A DNA stretch of 50,061 nt from contig QWOP01000069.1 of assembly GCA_003669605.1 (NCBI GenBank), positions 1 through 50,061 on the forward strand, written 5' to 3'. Numbering within the stretch: position 1 is the first letter of the stretch; every line of letters starts with the position of its first letter. Below the pieces are notes generated by a model. It saw nothing but the letters and a program-made list of their open reading frames with translations. It searched no databases and was not told where the DNA came from. A program made the translations under genes and the position numbers. The DNA comes from Planctomycetota bacterium. GTDB taxonomy: Bacteria > Planctomycetota > Planctomycetia > Pirellulales > UBA1268. Shown one piece after another: positions 25,280 to 33,553 of this stretch.

Positions 25280-28276
25280 TCAGGCGGCGGCGGGGGGCAG
25301 TACAAAGCCATCGTCGTCGACCAAGTGCCCCACGCCGAGCGTGCAGGCGACCGGGGTCGAGGAATCAGTTTCCCCTGCCGGACGCGAACAGACAGCCCCG
25401 ATCAGCAGCGGCAGTGACAAAGCATCGCCGTCAATGGGAACGCATTCCATGGGCCGCCGGCCCAGCCGCCGCCGCTGGATCGCATCCTGCCAGAGCACCG
25501 CACCGTTCACGATCCTCCCCAGCGTTTCAGGCTTGTTGGTCAACTCATGATCCACGGTGGACCGTGCCGGAGGCGAGTTCATCGCCACCAGCCCCGCCGC
25601 CGCCGAAGGAGCGAAGGCCACAACCGGCTCGATGCCAAACGTCGCCCGAAACAGTTCCGCGGCCCTCCGTGCGGCAAGGAGATCGTCCGCCGTAGCCACA
25701 GGCATCACCACGGCTTGGAGTTGATCACCGGGACGTTCCTCGCTCGCCGCGGCTTGCAGCACTTGATCAATCCGCGCCAGCCAGATCGTGGCCCGCTCCT
25801 CGCGGATAGCACGGAGGATCCTCGGTGCAGGCAATCCGGGATCGGCCACCACCGCTCCAATGCCAAGCAGGGGCCCCCCCAACAGTCCGAATTGAATGGA
25901 GAGTGGATCGCCGGCGGCCAGCGATCCCAGCAGCCTGTCTTCACGACGCACCAGACAACAGCCATCGAAGGCCTCGGCCCCTGCTGCAAGGGTGGCCCAG
26001 TCGAGCCACCTGCCAGTCTGATCATCGACGGCGATCGGGCGATTCCCCCGACGACCGCCAGGAATTTTCTCCACGCTCCCAAGTAGGGGACGGCCGGAGC
26101 GGAGATCGAGCGGTGTTCCCCCGCCAATCGCGGCCAACGCCGCCGCCAGCCGGTGGACAGCGTCGGGACGGAGGTCGAGTCCGCGTCCTGTGGTCGTGGT
26201 GCCGTCGGCCGCGATGGCGACGTTCCGGCCACGATTGGCCCGCAGCCAGGCGGCCAGTTCCCGGTCGGGATCGCGCGTGGCAAGCATCCGGGAGCGGACA
26301 GCGACGGCAGTCAACTCCTGGAGGGCCAGCCGAGCCTCGTGCGGAGGCGTCCCCACCGGCAGCGGGTCGCCAAAAGAGATTGTCAGCGACCTGCGGAACC
26401 CGCGCGGCCATTTGGAGAAGAACCGCCCCTCGGAGTAGGAGAGCACGCTGCCCCACATCCCATCAATGTGTGCCGGCACGATCGGCGCCTCAACCCGTCC
26501 GAGGATCCATTCCAGGCCCCGCTTGAAGCCGAGTATCTGTCCGGTTCGGGAAATGCCCCCTTCGGAAAAGATCCCGACCACGTCGCCTGCCGCCAATCCC
26601 TGCTGCATGGTGCGGAGCGCCTGGCCGATCGATTTGGGACGCGGATCAAAGAGGATGAAGCGCCACTGCCGGGCCAGCATGCGGAGAAAACGGCCGCGGA
26701 TATTGGGGCCGAAGACCAGCATCCGCAGTGGCCGGGGCGTGGCCAGCACCAGCGCGAACCCATCGAGCCAGGAGAGGTGATTTGAGACCACCACAACGGG
26801 CCCCTCGGCAGGCAGCCGGTCCTCATCCCGCACCCGCCAGCGCCACACTCCGGAGACGATCCCTGCAACGAGGGTCCGCAGCGAGGCCCGCGGCGCACAC
26901 CATACGGCAACCGCCGTCGCCAGCAGCCCCATCAGCGCAAACCCGCCGAACACTCCCCGGGCGGAGAGCAGGGGGGTGGAAGGGTCGCCCACGGGAGTCC
27001 TGGCTGCGCCGTAGACCAGTGACGCCAGGAACATCGCTGCGAACACCAACAGATTGAGACTGGCAAGCAACGCTCCCCGCCGGGCCGGTGGGCTCTGCTG
27101 CTGAAAGTGGGCCTCCAGCGGCACGTCGAACATCCCTGCCCCCAGGCCGAGGACGAGGAGTGCAGCCAGAGCCGGCCACCAGGCCCACCCATGCGCGAGG
27201 CCATCCACGAACAGGGGCCGCGGACCGAGCCACAGGCCCACCGACGCGATCGTCATCAGGATCGCGCCACAGGGCACCAAACCGAGGTTGACTCCGCGTG
27301 CAGACAACCTGCCGGCCAACAGGCTCCCGGCCCCGATACCGGCCCCCAAAGCGCACAGGAAGGGCACCACCTGTGATTGCGACGAGGAGCCCCCCTCGGC
27401 AACGAACTGGTCGACGTTGAGGTTGGCCATCGCCCCCAGCGCCCAGAAGAAGGCACTGCCAGCCGCTGCGGCGGAAAGATCGGGGGAGGAGAACAGTTCG
27501 CGGAGATCTGTCCACGTGCGGCCCAGCGCATTGACTGGGGGCCGGGCGGTGGGGTCGGCCGCCGGCCGTCTCACGAGGAGGAACGACGCTCCCCAGCCTG
27601 CCACTGCCACCCCGATCAGGCTCAGCGCCGCCGGGAGGGCTGCCCGCCATTGCTCTCCAGCGACCACCGCCGCTGTGGAAACAGACAGCGGCGTCGCGTC
27701 CGCCAGCCAGTTGCCGCCAGCGGTGCCCACCAGCGTCGCCACCAGCGTCAGCATGGCAAACATGCCGTTGGCAGCCGAGAGTCGTTCCGGGGGCACCGAC
27801 TCCGGGATCGTGCCCAGGATCGCCGGCGCCAGCAATGCCGCCTGACAGCCGATCGCGATCAGCGTTCCGAGGAGCAACCACAGCCCCAGCGGCCAGCCAG
27901 TGCCTCGGTCGGCTGCCGCGCCTCCGAGCACTCCAAAAGCGATGACGGCTGCGGCCGCACCCGCGATCACGATCTCAGCAAATTTGCACCACTGGATCAC
28001 CGCCCGCTTCGGATAGCGGTCGGCCAACCAGCCCGAAAGCCATGCCAAGAGTACGAAGGGGAGCACGAACCCTGCGGTGCCCAACATCAACACCAGCGAT
28101 TGCTGTTCCTGAAGCACCACCCGCTTCCCCAGGCCGATCGCCAACCAGCGGAGGAGGTTGTCGTTGACCACGGTCAGCACCCGCAGTGCCAACAGGGCTG
28201 TAAAGCCGGTGGCAAACAGGCGTCCTCCCCGGGAGACAGCCGACGCGGTGGGGGAGTTGGCGACGGAAACGTCCAC
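25280..28276 (-). CDS. LplT-like transporter / PlsC acyltransferase / AMP-ligase-like fusion
   Basis: About 998 residues from GTG 28276; the frame stays open to a TTG at 28375, so the start is uncertain. Residues 1-450 are a 12-helix MFS module like the lysophospholipid flippase LplT. Residues about 480-650 are a PlsC-type acyltransferase with HX4D (NHLSWLDG, His500/Asp505) and FSEGGISRTG in place of FPEGTRS. The C-terminal 300 residues loosely follow the acyl-ACP synthetase (AMP-binding) part of Aas, but I do not see the P-loop or a clear YGxTE motif, so that module may be inactive. The role inferred is uptake and re-acylation of lysophospholipids at the inner membrane. Confidence 0.8.
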   Translation of the reverse strand: MDVSVANSPTASAVSRGGRLFATGFTALLALRVLTVVNDNLLRWLAIGLGKRVVLQEQQSLVLMLGTAGFVLPFVLLAWLSGWLADRYPKRAVIQWCKFAEIVIAGAAAAVIAFGVLGGAAADRGTGWPLGLWLLLGTLIAIGCQAALLAPAILGTIPESVPPERLSAANGMFAMLTLVATLVGTAGGNWLADATPLSVSTAAVVAGEQWRAALPAALSLIGVAVAGWGASFLLVRRPAADPTARPPVNALGRTWTDLRELFSSPDLSAAAAGSAFFWALGAMANLNVDQFVAEGGSSSQSQVVPFLCALGAGIGAGSLLAGRLSARGVNLGLVPCGAILMTIASVGLWLGPRPLFVDGLAHGWAWWPALAALLVLGLGAGMFDVPLEAHFQQQSPPARRGALLASLNLLVFAAMFLASLVYGAARTPVGDPSTPLLSARGVFGGFALMGLLATAVAVWCAPRASLRTLVAGIVSGVWRWRVRDEDRLPAEGPVVVVSNHLSWLDGFALVLATPRPLRMLVFGPNIRGRFLRMLARQWRFILFDPRPKSIGQALRTMQQGLAAGDVVGIFSEGGISRTGQILGFKRGLEWILGRVEAPIVPAHIDGMWGSVLSYSEGRFFSKWPRGFRRSLTISFGDPLPVGTPPHEARLALQELTAVAVRSRMLATRDPDRELAAWLRANRGRNVAIAADGTTTTGRGLDLRPDAVHRLAAALAAIGGGTPLDLRSGRPLLGSVEKIPGGRRGNRPIAVDDQTGRWLDWATLAAGAEAFDGCCLVRREDRLLGSLAAGDPLSIQFGLLGGPLLGIGAVVADPGLPAPRILRAIREERATIWLARIDQVLQAAASEERPGDQLQAVVMPVATADDLLAARRAAELFRATFGIEPVVAFAPSAAAGLVAMNSPPARSTVDHELTNKPETLGRIVNGAVLWQDAIQRRRLGRRPMECVPIDGDALSLPLLIGAVCSRPAGETDSSTPVACTLGVGHLVDDDGFVLPPAAA

Positions 28277-28546
28277 GTGTCTGCTCACAGGAGGATTCGG
28301 AATCGATCGCAGTCTGGCCGTTGCGCGAACTGGGGCATCGCCCAGCAAGCCACACAACCACCCCCATCCACTCAATCCCCCCTAGGGTGGCAACGGATCC
28401 AGCGGATGCGGATGCCGATGGGCGTGGCGAAGACTACCAGACGATTGCACAACCGACTGCGGCGAACGTATTCTTGGCATGGCGTTGAAGCGGGCGGAAA
28501 ATGCCCCCCTCCTGCGGCGCAGGCACTCACAGACAAGGCCACTCCC

Positions 28547-29161
28547 ATGCTCTTTTCTCCGCTTTTCCCTCGGTTGCCGGCCGCTGTGAGGCCCTGCCTG
28601 GCTGCACTGATCTCACTCTTCTTGGCAGGCCCCGGCGATCTGACCGCCACGGCTCAGGAAATCGTCTACCGGCCAATGGTCCCAATGTTCGCCCCGGCAG
28701 CAGGCCCCTCCGTTGCCAATTACACCCCCTCGGGCAACTACGCTGCCGTGACGGCCTATTCACCGCCGGTGATCCAGCCGTTGCCCATTGCAGCCGTTGC
28801 AATGCCGGTCACCACATTCATGCCGGTCAGTCCCACTGTCACCACCTATTCCCTACCGGCGGCGACCACCGTGGCTCGCCCTGTGACTGCGTATTACGCC
28901 CCCACATACGCCGCAGCGGCGCCGTACAGCGTGAATTACGCACCGAGTTACGCCGGCGGCTACGCCACCACCGCTTTCTACGCCCCTGCAGCGGTGCCGA
29001 TGGCCCAGGCCCCTGTGGCGGTGACCTCGTACTACGCCCCAGCGGCACAGGTCGTGGCTCCCATGACCGTCGTCCCGATGGCCCCCACAGCCGTGGCCGT
29101 TCCGCTCTATCGCCGCGGCCTCTTCGGGGGATTGCGGCCTGTCCGCTACTGGCCGTATTGA
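28547..29161 (+). CDS. Exported Tyr/Pro/Ala-rich low-complexity protein
   Basis: 204 residues. A signal peptide covers about 1-36 (PCLAALISLFLAGPGDLTATAQ). The mature part is a string of short repeats such as YYAPTYAAAAPYSVNYAPSY, rich in Tyr, Pro, Ala and Val and nearly free of charge until a basic end (YRRGLFGGLRPVRYWPY). No enzymatic motif is visible. The composition suggests a cell-envelope or matrix structural protein; that is inference. ATG 28547 is chosen because the signal peptide starts there. It stands alone, between a divergent fusion gene and a clear terminator. Confidence 0.75.
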   Translation: MLFSPLFPRLPAAVRPCLAALISLFLAGPGDLTATAQEIVYRPMVPMFAPAAGPSVANYTPSGNYAAVTAYSPPVIQPLPIAAVAMPVTTFMPVSPTVTTYSLPAATTVARPVTAYYAPTYAAAAPYSVNYAPSYAGGYATTAFYAPAAVPMAQAPVAVTSYYAPAAQVVAPMTVVPMAPTAVAVPLYRRGLFGGLRPVRYWPY

Positions 29162-29174
29162 TCCGCCCCTTCTC

Positions 29175-29203
29175 AAAAAAAGCCCCTGTTTGCAGGCGTT
29201 TTT
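29175..29203 (+). terminator. Intrinsic terminator
   Basis: An A-tract (29175-29181), a GC stem GCCCCTG/CAGGCG with a TTTG loop and one mismatch, and then TTTTT (29199-29203). The A and T tracts extend the stem. It lies 14 bases after the stop of the preceding gene and would insulate it from the carotenoid operon; the A-tract could also make it bidirectional. Confidence 0.8.
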
Positions 29204-29263
29204 CGTCCTCGCTGGGTGCTGGGAGGGGAGTTGATCTTAGCCCGACTTGGCGACCATCTCCGC

Positions 29264-29301
29264 TGGTCATTTCTTGACCACTTGGGGTGGTCACCTATAG
29301 T
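29264..29301 (+). promoter_or_regulatory. Promoter with overlapping triple TGGTCA operator-like element
   Basis: The -35 TTGACC (29274-29279) and -10 TATAGT (29296-29301) are separated by 16 bases, with five of six matches each, upstream of the carotenoid genes. Overlapping it is TGGTCA (29264) - N5 - TGACCA (29275) - N7 - TGGTCA (29288). The last two form TGACCAC-TTGGG-GTGGTCA, a 7-bp dyad exactly between the hexamers. A repressor bound there would block polymerase. The regulator is not in the window. Confidence 0.65.
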
Positions 29302-29326
29302 ACGGGCGGACTGACCGGTGGCGGAT

Positions 29327-29354
29327 CGTCTCCCCGGTCACGTCTCCCCGGTCG
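29327..29354 (+). repeat. 14-bp tandem duplication in carotenoid operon leader
   Basis: CGTCTCCCCGGTCA is followed directly by CGTCTCCCCGGTCG, 13 of 14 identical. It sits in the predicted leader about 100 bases before the crtN-like start codon. It could be a recent slippage duplication. Confidence 0.6.
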
Positions 29355-29452
29355 CTTGGAGGCGGCGGTTCCCGCATCCTGCCCGACCACGCCCCTTCCC
29401 CGCGGCCTGCACTTACCGGCCGCCGCTCCTCCCCGCCCCGAGTTCCCTGCGG

Positions 29453-31003
29453 ATGTCGCGAACTGTCAACATCATTGGCGCCGGCCCTGGCGGACTTGCC
29501 TGCGCCATGTTGCTAGCTGCCGCCGGCGTCCGGGTGCGGATCCTTGAGCGGCTGGCCTTCCCCGGGGGACGGACAAGCACGATCACAACGCCGGAGGGCT
29601 TCCGCTTCGACCTCGGCCCGACGTTCTTTCTCTACCCACGCGTGCTCGAGGACATCTTCACCGCCTGTGGCCGTGACCTGCGACGCGAAGTGGACATGGT
29701 GCGGCTCGACCCGCAGTACCGGCTCGTGTTCGGCTCCGGCGGCGAACTCCTCGCTACCCCCGACATCGAGCGGATGGAAGCGGAAGTGGCGCGGCTCTCG
29801 CCCGCCGATGCGGGGTCGTTCACGAGGTTTATGGACGCCAACCGGGAGAAGTTCTGCCGCTTTGCCCCGTTCCTCGAACAGCCCTTCGAGAGTTGGCGAG
29901 ACCTGGCCAAAACTGAACTGCTCAAACTGATGCCGCTGCTCAAGCCATGGCGGAGCCTCGACAGCGAACTGGGGCGTTTCTTTCGCGACGAGCGGGTCCG
30001 GCTGGCATTCACATTCCAGTCGAAGTATCTGGGAATGTCGCCGTTCCGCTGTCCGAGCCTCTTCTCCATTCTCTCGTTTCTCGAGTACGAGCATGGTGTC
30101 TACCACCCCATCGGTGGTTGCGGTGCCGTCTCCACTGCCATGGCGCGGATCGCCACCGAGATGGGGGTCGAGATTCATTACGGGGAGCCGGTGGAATCGC
30201 TGCGGTTCGAAGGGCGAAAGGTGGTGGCGGCCCAGACTGGCAACGGCGAATACGAGGCGGACGCCACGGTCGTCAATGCAGATTTTGCCCGGACGATGAC
30301 CACGCTGGTGCCGAACCGGCTGCGGCGGAAATGGAGCGACCGAAAGATCGCTTCGAAGCGGTTCTCCTGCTCGACATTCATGCTCTATCTGGGGATCGAC
30401 GGGCGGTACGACAACACCCCCCACCACACGATCTACCTTTCCGAGAAATACCGAGAAAACCTGGCCGACATCGAAACCCGCCACACCCTTGGCAGCGATC
30501 CCTCGATGTACGTGCAGAATGCCGGAGTCACTGATCCGACCCTGGCCCCCGAGGGACAAAGCACCCTCTACCTTCTCATCCCCGTGACGCATCGTCATCC
30601 CAACGTGGACTGGCGGCGTGAAGCGCCGCGCTTCCGCGAGGTGGCGCTCGACCAGTTGGAGCGGATGGGGATCAATGGCGTCAGGCAGCGGATCCGCTAC
30701 GAGAAAATGATCACTCCGGACGACTGGCAAGACGACTACCAGATCTACAGGGGCGCGACATTCAATCTCTCCCACGATCTCGGGCAGATGCTTCACATGC
30801 GCCCCCACAACCGCTTTGAGGACCTGGAGCGGGTGTATCTCGTCGGCGGCGGAACCCATCCCGGCAGCGGACTGCCGGTGATCTACTCCTCCGCACGGAT
30901 CACCGCCGAGTTGTTGCTCGGTGACCTCGGTCTTTCCTCCGCCGACTCCCCCCCCAGACGGGCCCTGGTCCACAAGCAGACTGCGACCGCCGCCGGGGTG
31001 TGA
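29453..31003 (+). CDS. crtN: CrtN-like carotenoid (C30) desaturase
   Basis: 516 residues. An FAD-dependent phytoene-desaturase-family enzyme: the Rossmann motif IIGAGPGGLACA lies near the N-terminus and the C-terminal flavin motif is VGGGTHPGSGLPV. Segments such as DPSMYVQNAGVTDPTLAPEG and CSTFMLYLGID resemble staphylococcal CrtN (dehydrosqualene desaturase), judged from memory. Predicted role: desaturating squalene or dehydrosqualene to a 4,4'-diapo-carotenoid at the membrane. ATG 29453 starts right at the FAD motif. It is first of four genes behind the operator-bearing promoter. HpnE-type squalene-forming oxidase is the main alternative. Confidence 0.8.
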   Translation: MSRTVNIIGAGPGGLACAMLLAAAGVRVRILERLAFPGGRTSTITTPEGFRFDLGPTFFLYPRVLEDIFTACGRDLRREVDMVRLDPQYRLVFGSGGELLATPDIERMEAEVARLSPADAGSFTRFMDANREKFCRFAPFLEQPFESWRDLAKTELLKLMPLLKPWRSLDSELGRFFRDERVRLAFTFQSKYLGMSPFRCPSLFSILSFLEYEHGVYHPIGGCGAVSTAMARIATEMGVEIHYGEPVESLRFEGRKVVAAQTGNGEYEADATVVNADFARTMTTLVPNRLRRKWSDRKIASKRFSCSTFMLYLGIDGRYDNTPHHTIYLSEKYRENLADIETRHTLGSDPSMYVQNAGVTDPTLAPEGQSTLYLLIPVTHRHPNVDWRREAPRFREVALDQLERMGINGVRQRIRYEKMITPDDWQDDYQIYRGATFNLSHDLGQMLHMRPHNRFEDLERVYLVGGGTHPGSGLPVIYSSARITAELLLGDLGLSSADSPPRRALVHKQTATAAGV

Positions 31004-31077
31004 TCCGTTGGCACCTCGCCCGCCCCCGAACCAACTCCCCCCCCGATTTCCCCCTCCACCCCGCCGAGGAAGGCACG

Positions 31078-32643
31078 ATGAAAGTGGCCAGTGAACGTAA
31101 TCGGGTGGTGGTGGTCGGAGCCGGCTTAGGGGGGCTTGCCGCTGCCTGTACGCTCGCTGCCCGCGGGTACGCAGTCACCCTCTGCGACAAGAATCCCTGG
31201 GTGGGTGGGAAGGCGGCGATCCTCTCGGAGCAGGGCTACCGCTTCGATATGGGGCCGACGATCCTCACGATTCCTGGCGTTCTCAAGCGGATTTTCGCCG
31301 AGGCTGGCCGCGACCTCGAGCAGGCAATTGACCTCATCCCCCTCGACCCGCAATGGCGGAGTTTCTTCACCGACGGCTCGACGCTTGACCTCGTCGCCGA
31401 CATCCCGCAGATGCAGGCCACCCTCGATGCCTATTCGCCGGGGAGCGGTTCTGGCGAGGGCTACGGCCGTTTCATGGCCCTCTCGCAGCGGCTCCACCGG
31501 CTCTCCGATGAATACTTCTTCTGGAGGCCTGTCGGGGGCCTGGGAGACATGTTCGACCCAAAGCGTTCCTTTCACATGGGGATCGTCAGGGAGGTGCTGG
31601 GGATGCGCCCTGGGCACTCTGTCGCCGGGACCGTTCGGGCCCACGTGACTGACCCGCGGGCCGCCCAGATGTTCGACCACTTCACGCAATATGTGGGGAG
31701 TTGCCCCGAATCCTCTCCGGCAGTGCTCTGCGGCATTGCACACATGCAATCACGGGACGGCGTCTGGTACCCACGTGGCGGCACTGGGGCCGTACCGCGG
31801 GCCCTGGCGAGCCTGGCGGTCGACCTGGGGGTTGAGATCCGGACCCGCACCGCCATCAGCCGGATCGTGGTTGAAGGGGGCAAGGTCTGCGGCGTCGTCA
31901 CCGCAGAGGGGGAGACGATCCCCGCCGCCGCGGTCGTGAGCAACTCCGACACCGTCCGCACCCACCGCGAATTGATCGATGGGCGACCGGCGAGCCGATT
32001 CCTCAACCGGCGGAAGTACGAACCGGCCTGCTCCGGCGTCGTCCTCTACCTGGGACTCGACCGGCGCTACGAGCAACTCATCCACCACAATTTTATCTTC
32101 TCCGCCGATCCGCACGAGGAGTTCGACTTTATCTACCGCCGCGGTGAGCCGGCCCCTGATCCAACCTGCTACGTCTGCGCTCCAGCCGTCAGCGAGCCGG
32201 AAGTGGCGCCACCGGGGGGAGAGGCGTTGTATGTCCTCGTCCATACTCCCTACCTCCGTCCCCACCACGACTGGTCGAAGATGTTCGCCCCCTACCGAAA
32301 GCGGATCATCGACAAGCTTGTCTCGACGGCCGGGCTGAAGGACCTCGAGAAACACATCGTCGTTGAGCGGTTTCTCACCCCGCAGGACATCAACGACCGC
32401 TACCACGTTCTCAACGGCGCGATCTACGGGCTGGCCAGCCACGGGAGGTTCCTGGGCGCATTCAAACCGTCCAACCGCTCGCCAGATATCCAAGGGCTCT
32501 ACATGGCTGGCGGTTCAGCGCATCCGGGGCCGGGAATGCCGATGGTGATGATGTCAGGCTGGATCGCCGCCGATGCACTCGACAAGGACAATCTCGTTGA
32601 ACAGGCCGGCCCCGCGTGCCGTCCGACTCCCTGCGCAGTCTGA
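31078..32643 (+). CDS. crtP: CrtP-like diapocarotenoid oxidase
   Basis: 521 residues. FAD motif VVVGAGLGGLAAA lies near the start and GGSAHPGPGMPMV near the end. Blocks QWRSFFTDGSTLDL, GVWYPRGG, HHNFIFSADP and LTPQDINDRY...GAIYGL match my memory of staphylococcal CrtP, which oxidises the terminal methyl of 4,4'-diaponeurosporene. ATG 31078 is preceded by GAGGAAGG; an upstream GTG at 31000 overlapping the crtN stop is possible but adds an unrelated Pro-rich leader. It lies 74 bases after the crtN-like gene. Another CrtI-type desaturase is the alternative. Confidence 0.78.
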   Translation: MKVASERNRVVVVGAGLGGLAAACTLAARGYAVTLCDKNPWVGGKAAILSEQGYRFDMGPTILTIPGVLKRIFAEAGRDLEQAIDLIPLDPQWRSFFTDGSTLDLVADIPQMQATLDAYSPGSGSGEGYGRFMALSQRLHRLSDEYFFWRPVGGLGDMFDPKRSFHMGIVREVLGMRPGHSVAGTVRAHVTDPRAAQMFDHFTQYVGSCPESSPAVLCGIAHMQSRDGVWYPRGGTGAVPRALASLAVDLGVEIRTRTAISRIVVEGGKVCGVVTAEGETIPAAAVVSNSDTVRTHRELIDGRPASRFLNRRKYEPACSGVVLYLGLDRRYEQLIHHNFIFSADPHEEFDFIYRRGEPAPDPTCYVCAPAVSEPEVAPPGGEALYVLVHTPYLRPHHDWSKMFAPYRKRIIDKLVSTAGLKDLEKHIVVERFLTPQDINDRYHVLNGAIYGLASHGRFLGAFKPSNRSPDIQGLYMAGGSAHPGPGMPMVMMSGWIAADALDKDNLVEQAGPACRPTPCAV

Positions 32644-32677
32644 AGCCTCCGGGCCCGTGGCCTCGACACTCCGGCGG

Positions 32678-33553
32678 ATGACGGGTCGTCCTCGCCGCCA
32701 TCGCGGATCAATCGCTGAGCACTTGATGGCAGCCAAACAACGGGACGCTCCGGATCACGAGGAGGGGCTGCCCCCCTTCTCGCACTGGCTCCACCACTGG
32801 TTCATGCTGTTTGTGCGCCGTTTTATCAGGCGCCACTTCCATGCCCTCCGCTTGCTGCGCGGAGGCGATGCGGGGCTCCCCGATCACCCCGACATCGGCC
32901 AGGGGCCGGTGATCATCTACACCAACCACCCCGGCTGGTGGGACCCACTGGTGTTCTTTACCACCGCGGATCAACTCTGGCCCGAGCGCCTCAACTACGG
33001 GCCGATCGATGCCGCCGCGCTGGAAAAGTACCGCTTCATGGAGCGGATCGGATTCGTGGGAGTTGAGCATGGCACTTGGCGGGGATCGGCTCGGTTCCTC
33101 CGCGTCGCCAAGGCAGCAGGGAAACGTGGCGATGTCATCTTCTGGGTGACTGCCCAGGGCGAGTTCGCCGATCCGCGACAGCGGCCAGTGGAGATCCGCG
33201 CCGGCGTCGGACACGCCGCCCACACCAACCGCGGCGGTGTGATCGTGCCGATGGCGGTGGAGTATCCGTTTTGGTCGGAACGGCTTCCCGAGGCGCTGGT
33301 GGGCTTTGGCCCGGCACTCCCCATGGGACCGCAGTTCGACGCCCGCGAGTGGACCCAGATCCTGGCGGAGCACTTGGAACAAACCCAGGATCGGCTCGCT
33401 GCGGCCGCCCGCCGCCGCGATCCCGCCGCCTTCCGCTCCCTCCTCACCGGAACAGTGGGGGTGGGGGGTGTCTATGACTTCGGGCGGAAGTTGCGGGCCT
33501 GGGCCCGCGGCGAGCAATTTGACGCCTCGCATGGGGGCCGCGATGGGGATTGA
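32678..33553 (+). CDS. PlsC-type acyltransferase in carotenoid cluster (CrtO role)
   Basis: About 291 residues. HX4D motif I is NHPGWWDP (His84/Asp88). Block III reads TAQGEFADPRQRP, with Gln160 in place of the usual Glu of EGTR. An amphipathic/hydrophobic N-terminal segment (FSHWLHHWFMLFVRRFI) suggests membrane association. Inference from context: acylation of a glycosylated carotenoic acid, the job done by the unrelated CrtO in Staphylococcus. Starts at 32678 and 32726 are both plausible; a 32573 ATG would overlap the crtP-like gene by 71 bases. Its 3' end overlaps the glycosyltransferase gene by 11 bases, a sign of one operon. Confidence 0.75.
   Translation: MTGRPRRHRGSIAEHLMAAKQRDAPDHEEGLPPFSHWLHHWFMLFVRRFIRRHFHALRLLRGGDAGLPDHPDIGQGPVIIYTNHPGWWDPLVFFTTADQLWPERLNYGPIDAAALEKYRFMERIGFVGVEHGTWRGSARFLRVAKAAGKRGDVIFWVTAQGEFADPRQRPVEIRAGVGHAAHTNRGGVIVPMAVEYPFWSERLPEALVGFGPALPMGPQFDAREWTQILAEHLEQTQDRLAAAARRRDPAAFRSLLTGTVGVGGVYDFGRKLRAWARGEQFDASHGGRDGD

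Noticed and set aside
31000..31077. GTG start at 31000 for the CrtP-like gene, coupled to the crtN stop
   Set aside because: It adds a Pro-rich leader before the conserved FAD motif, whereas ATG 31078 has a good GAGGAAGG site.
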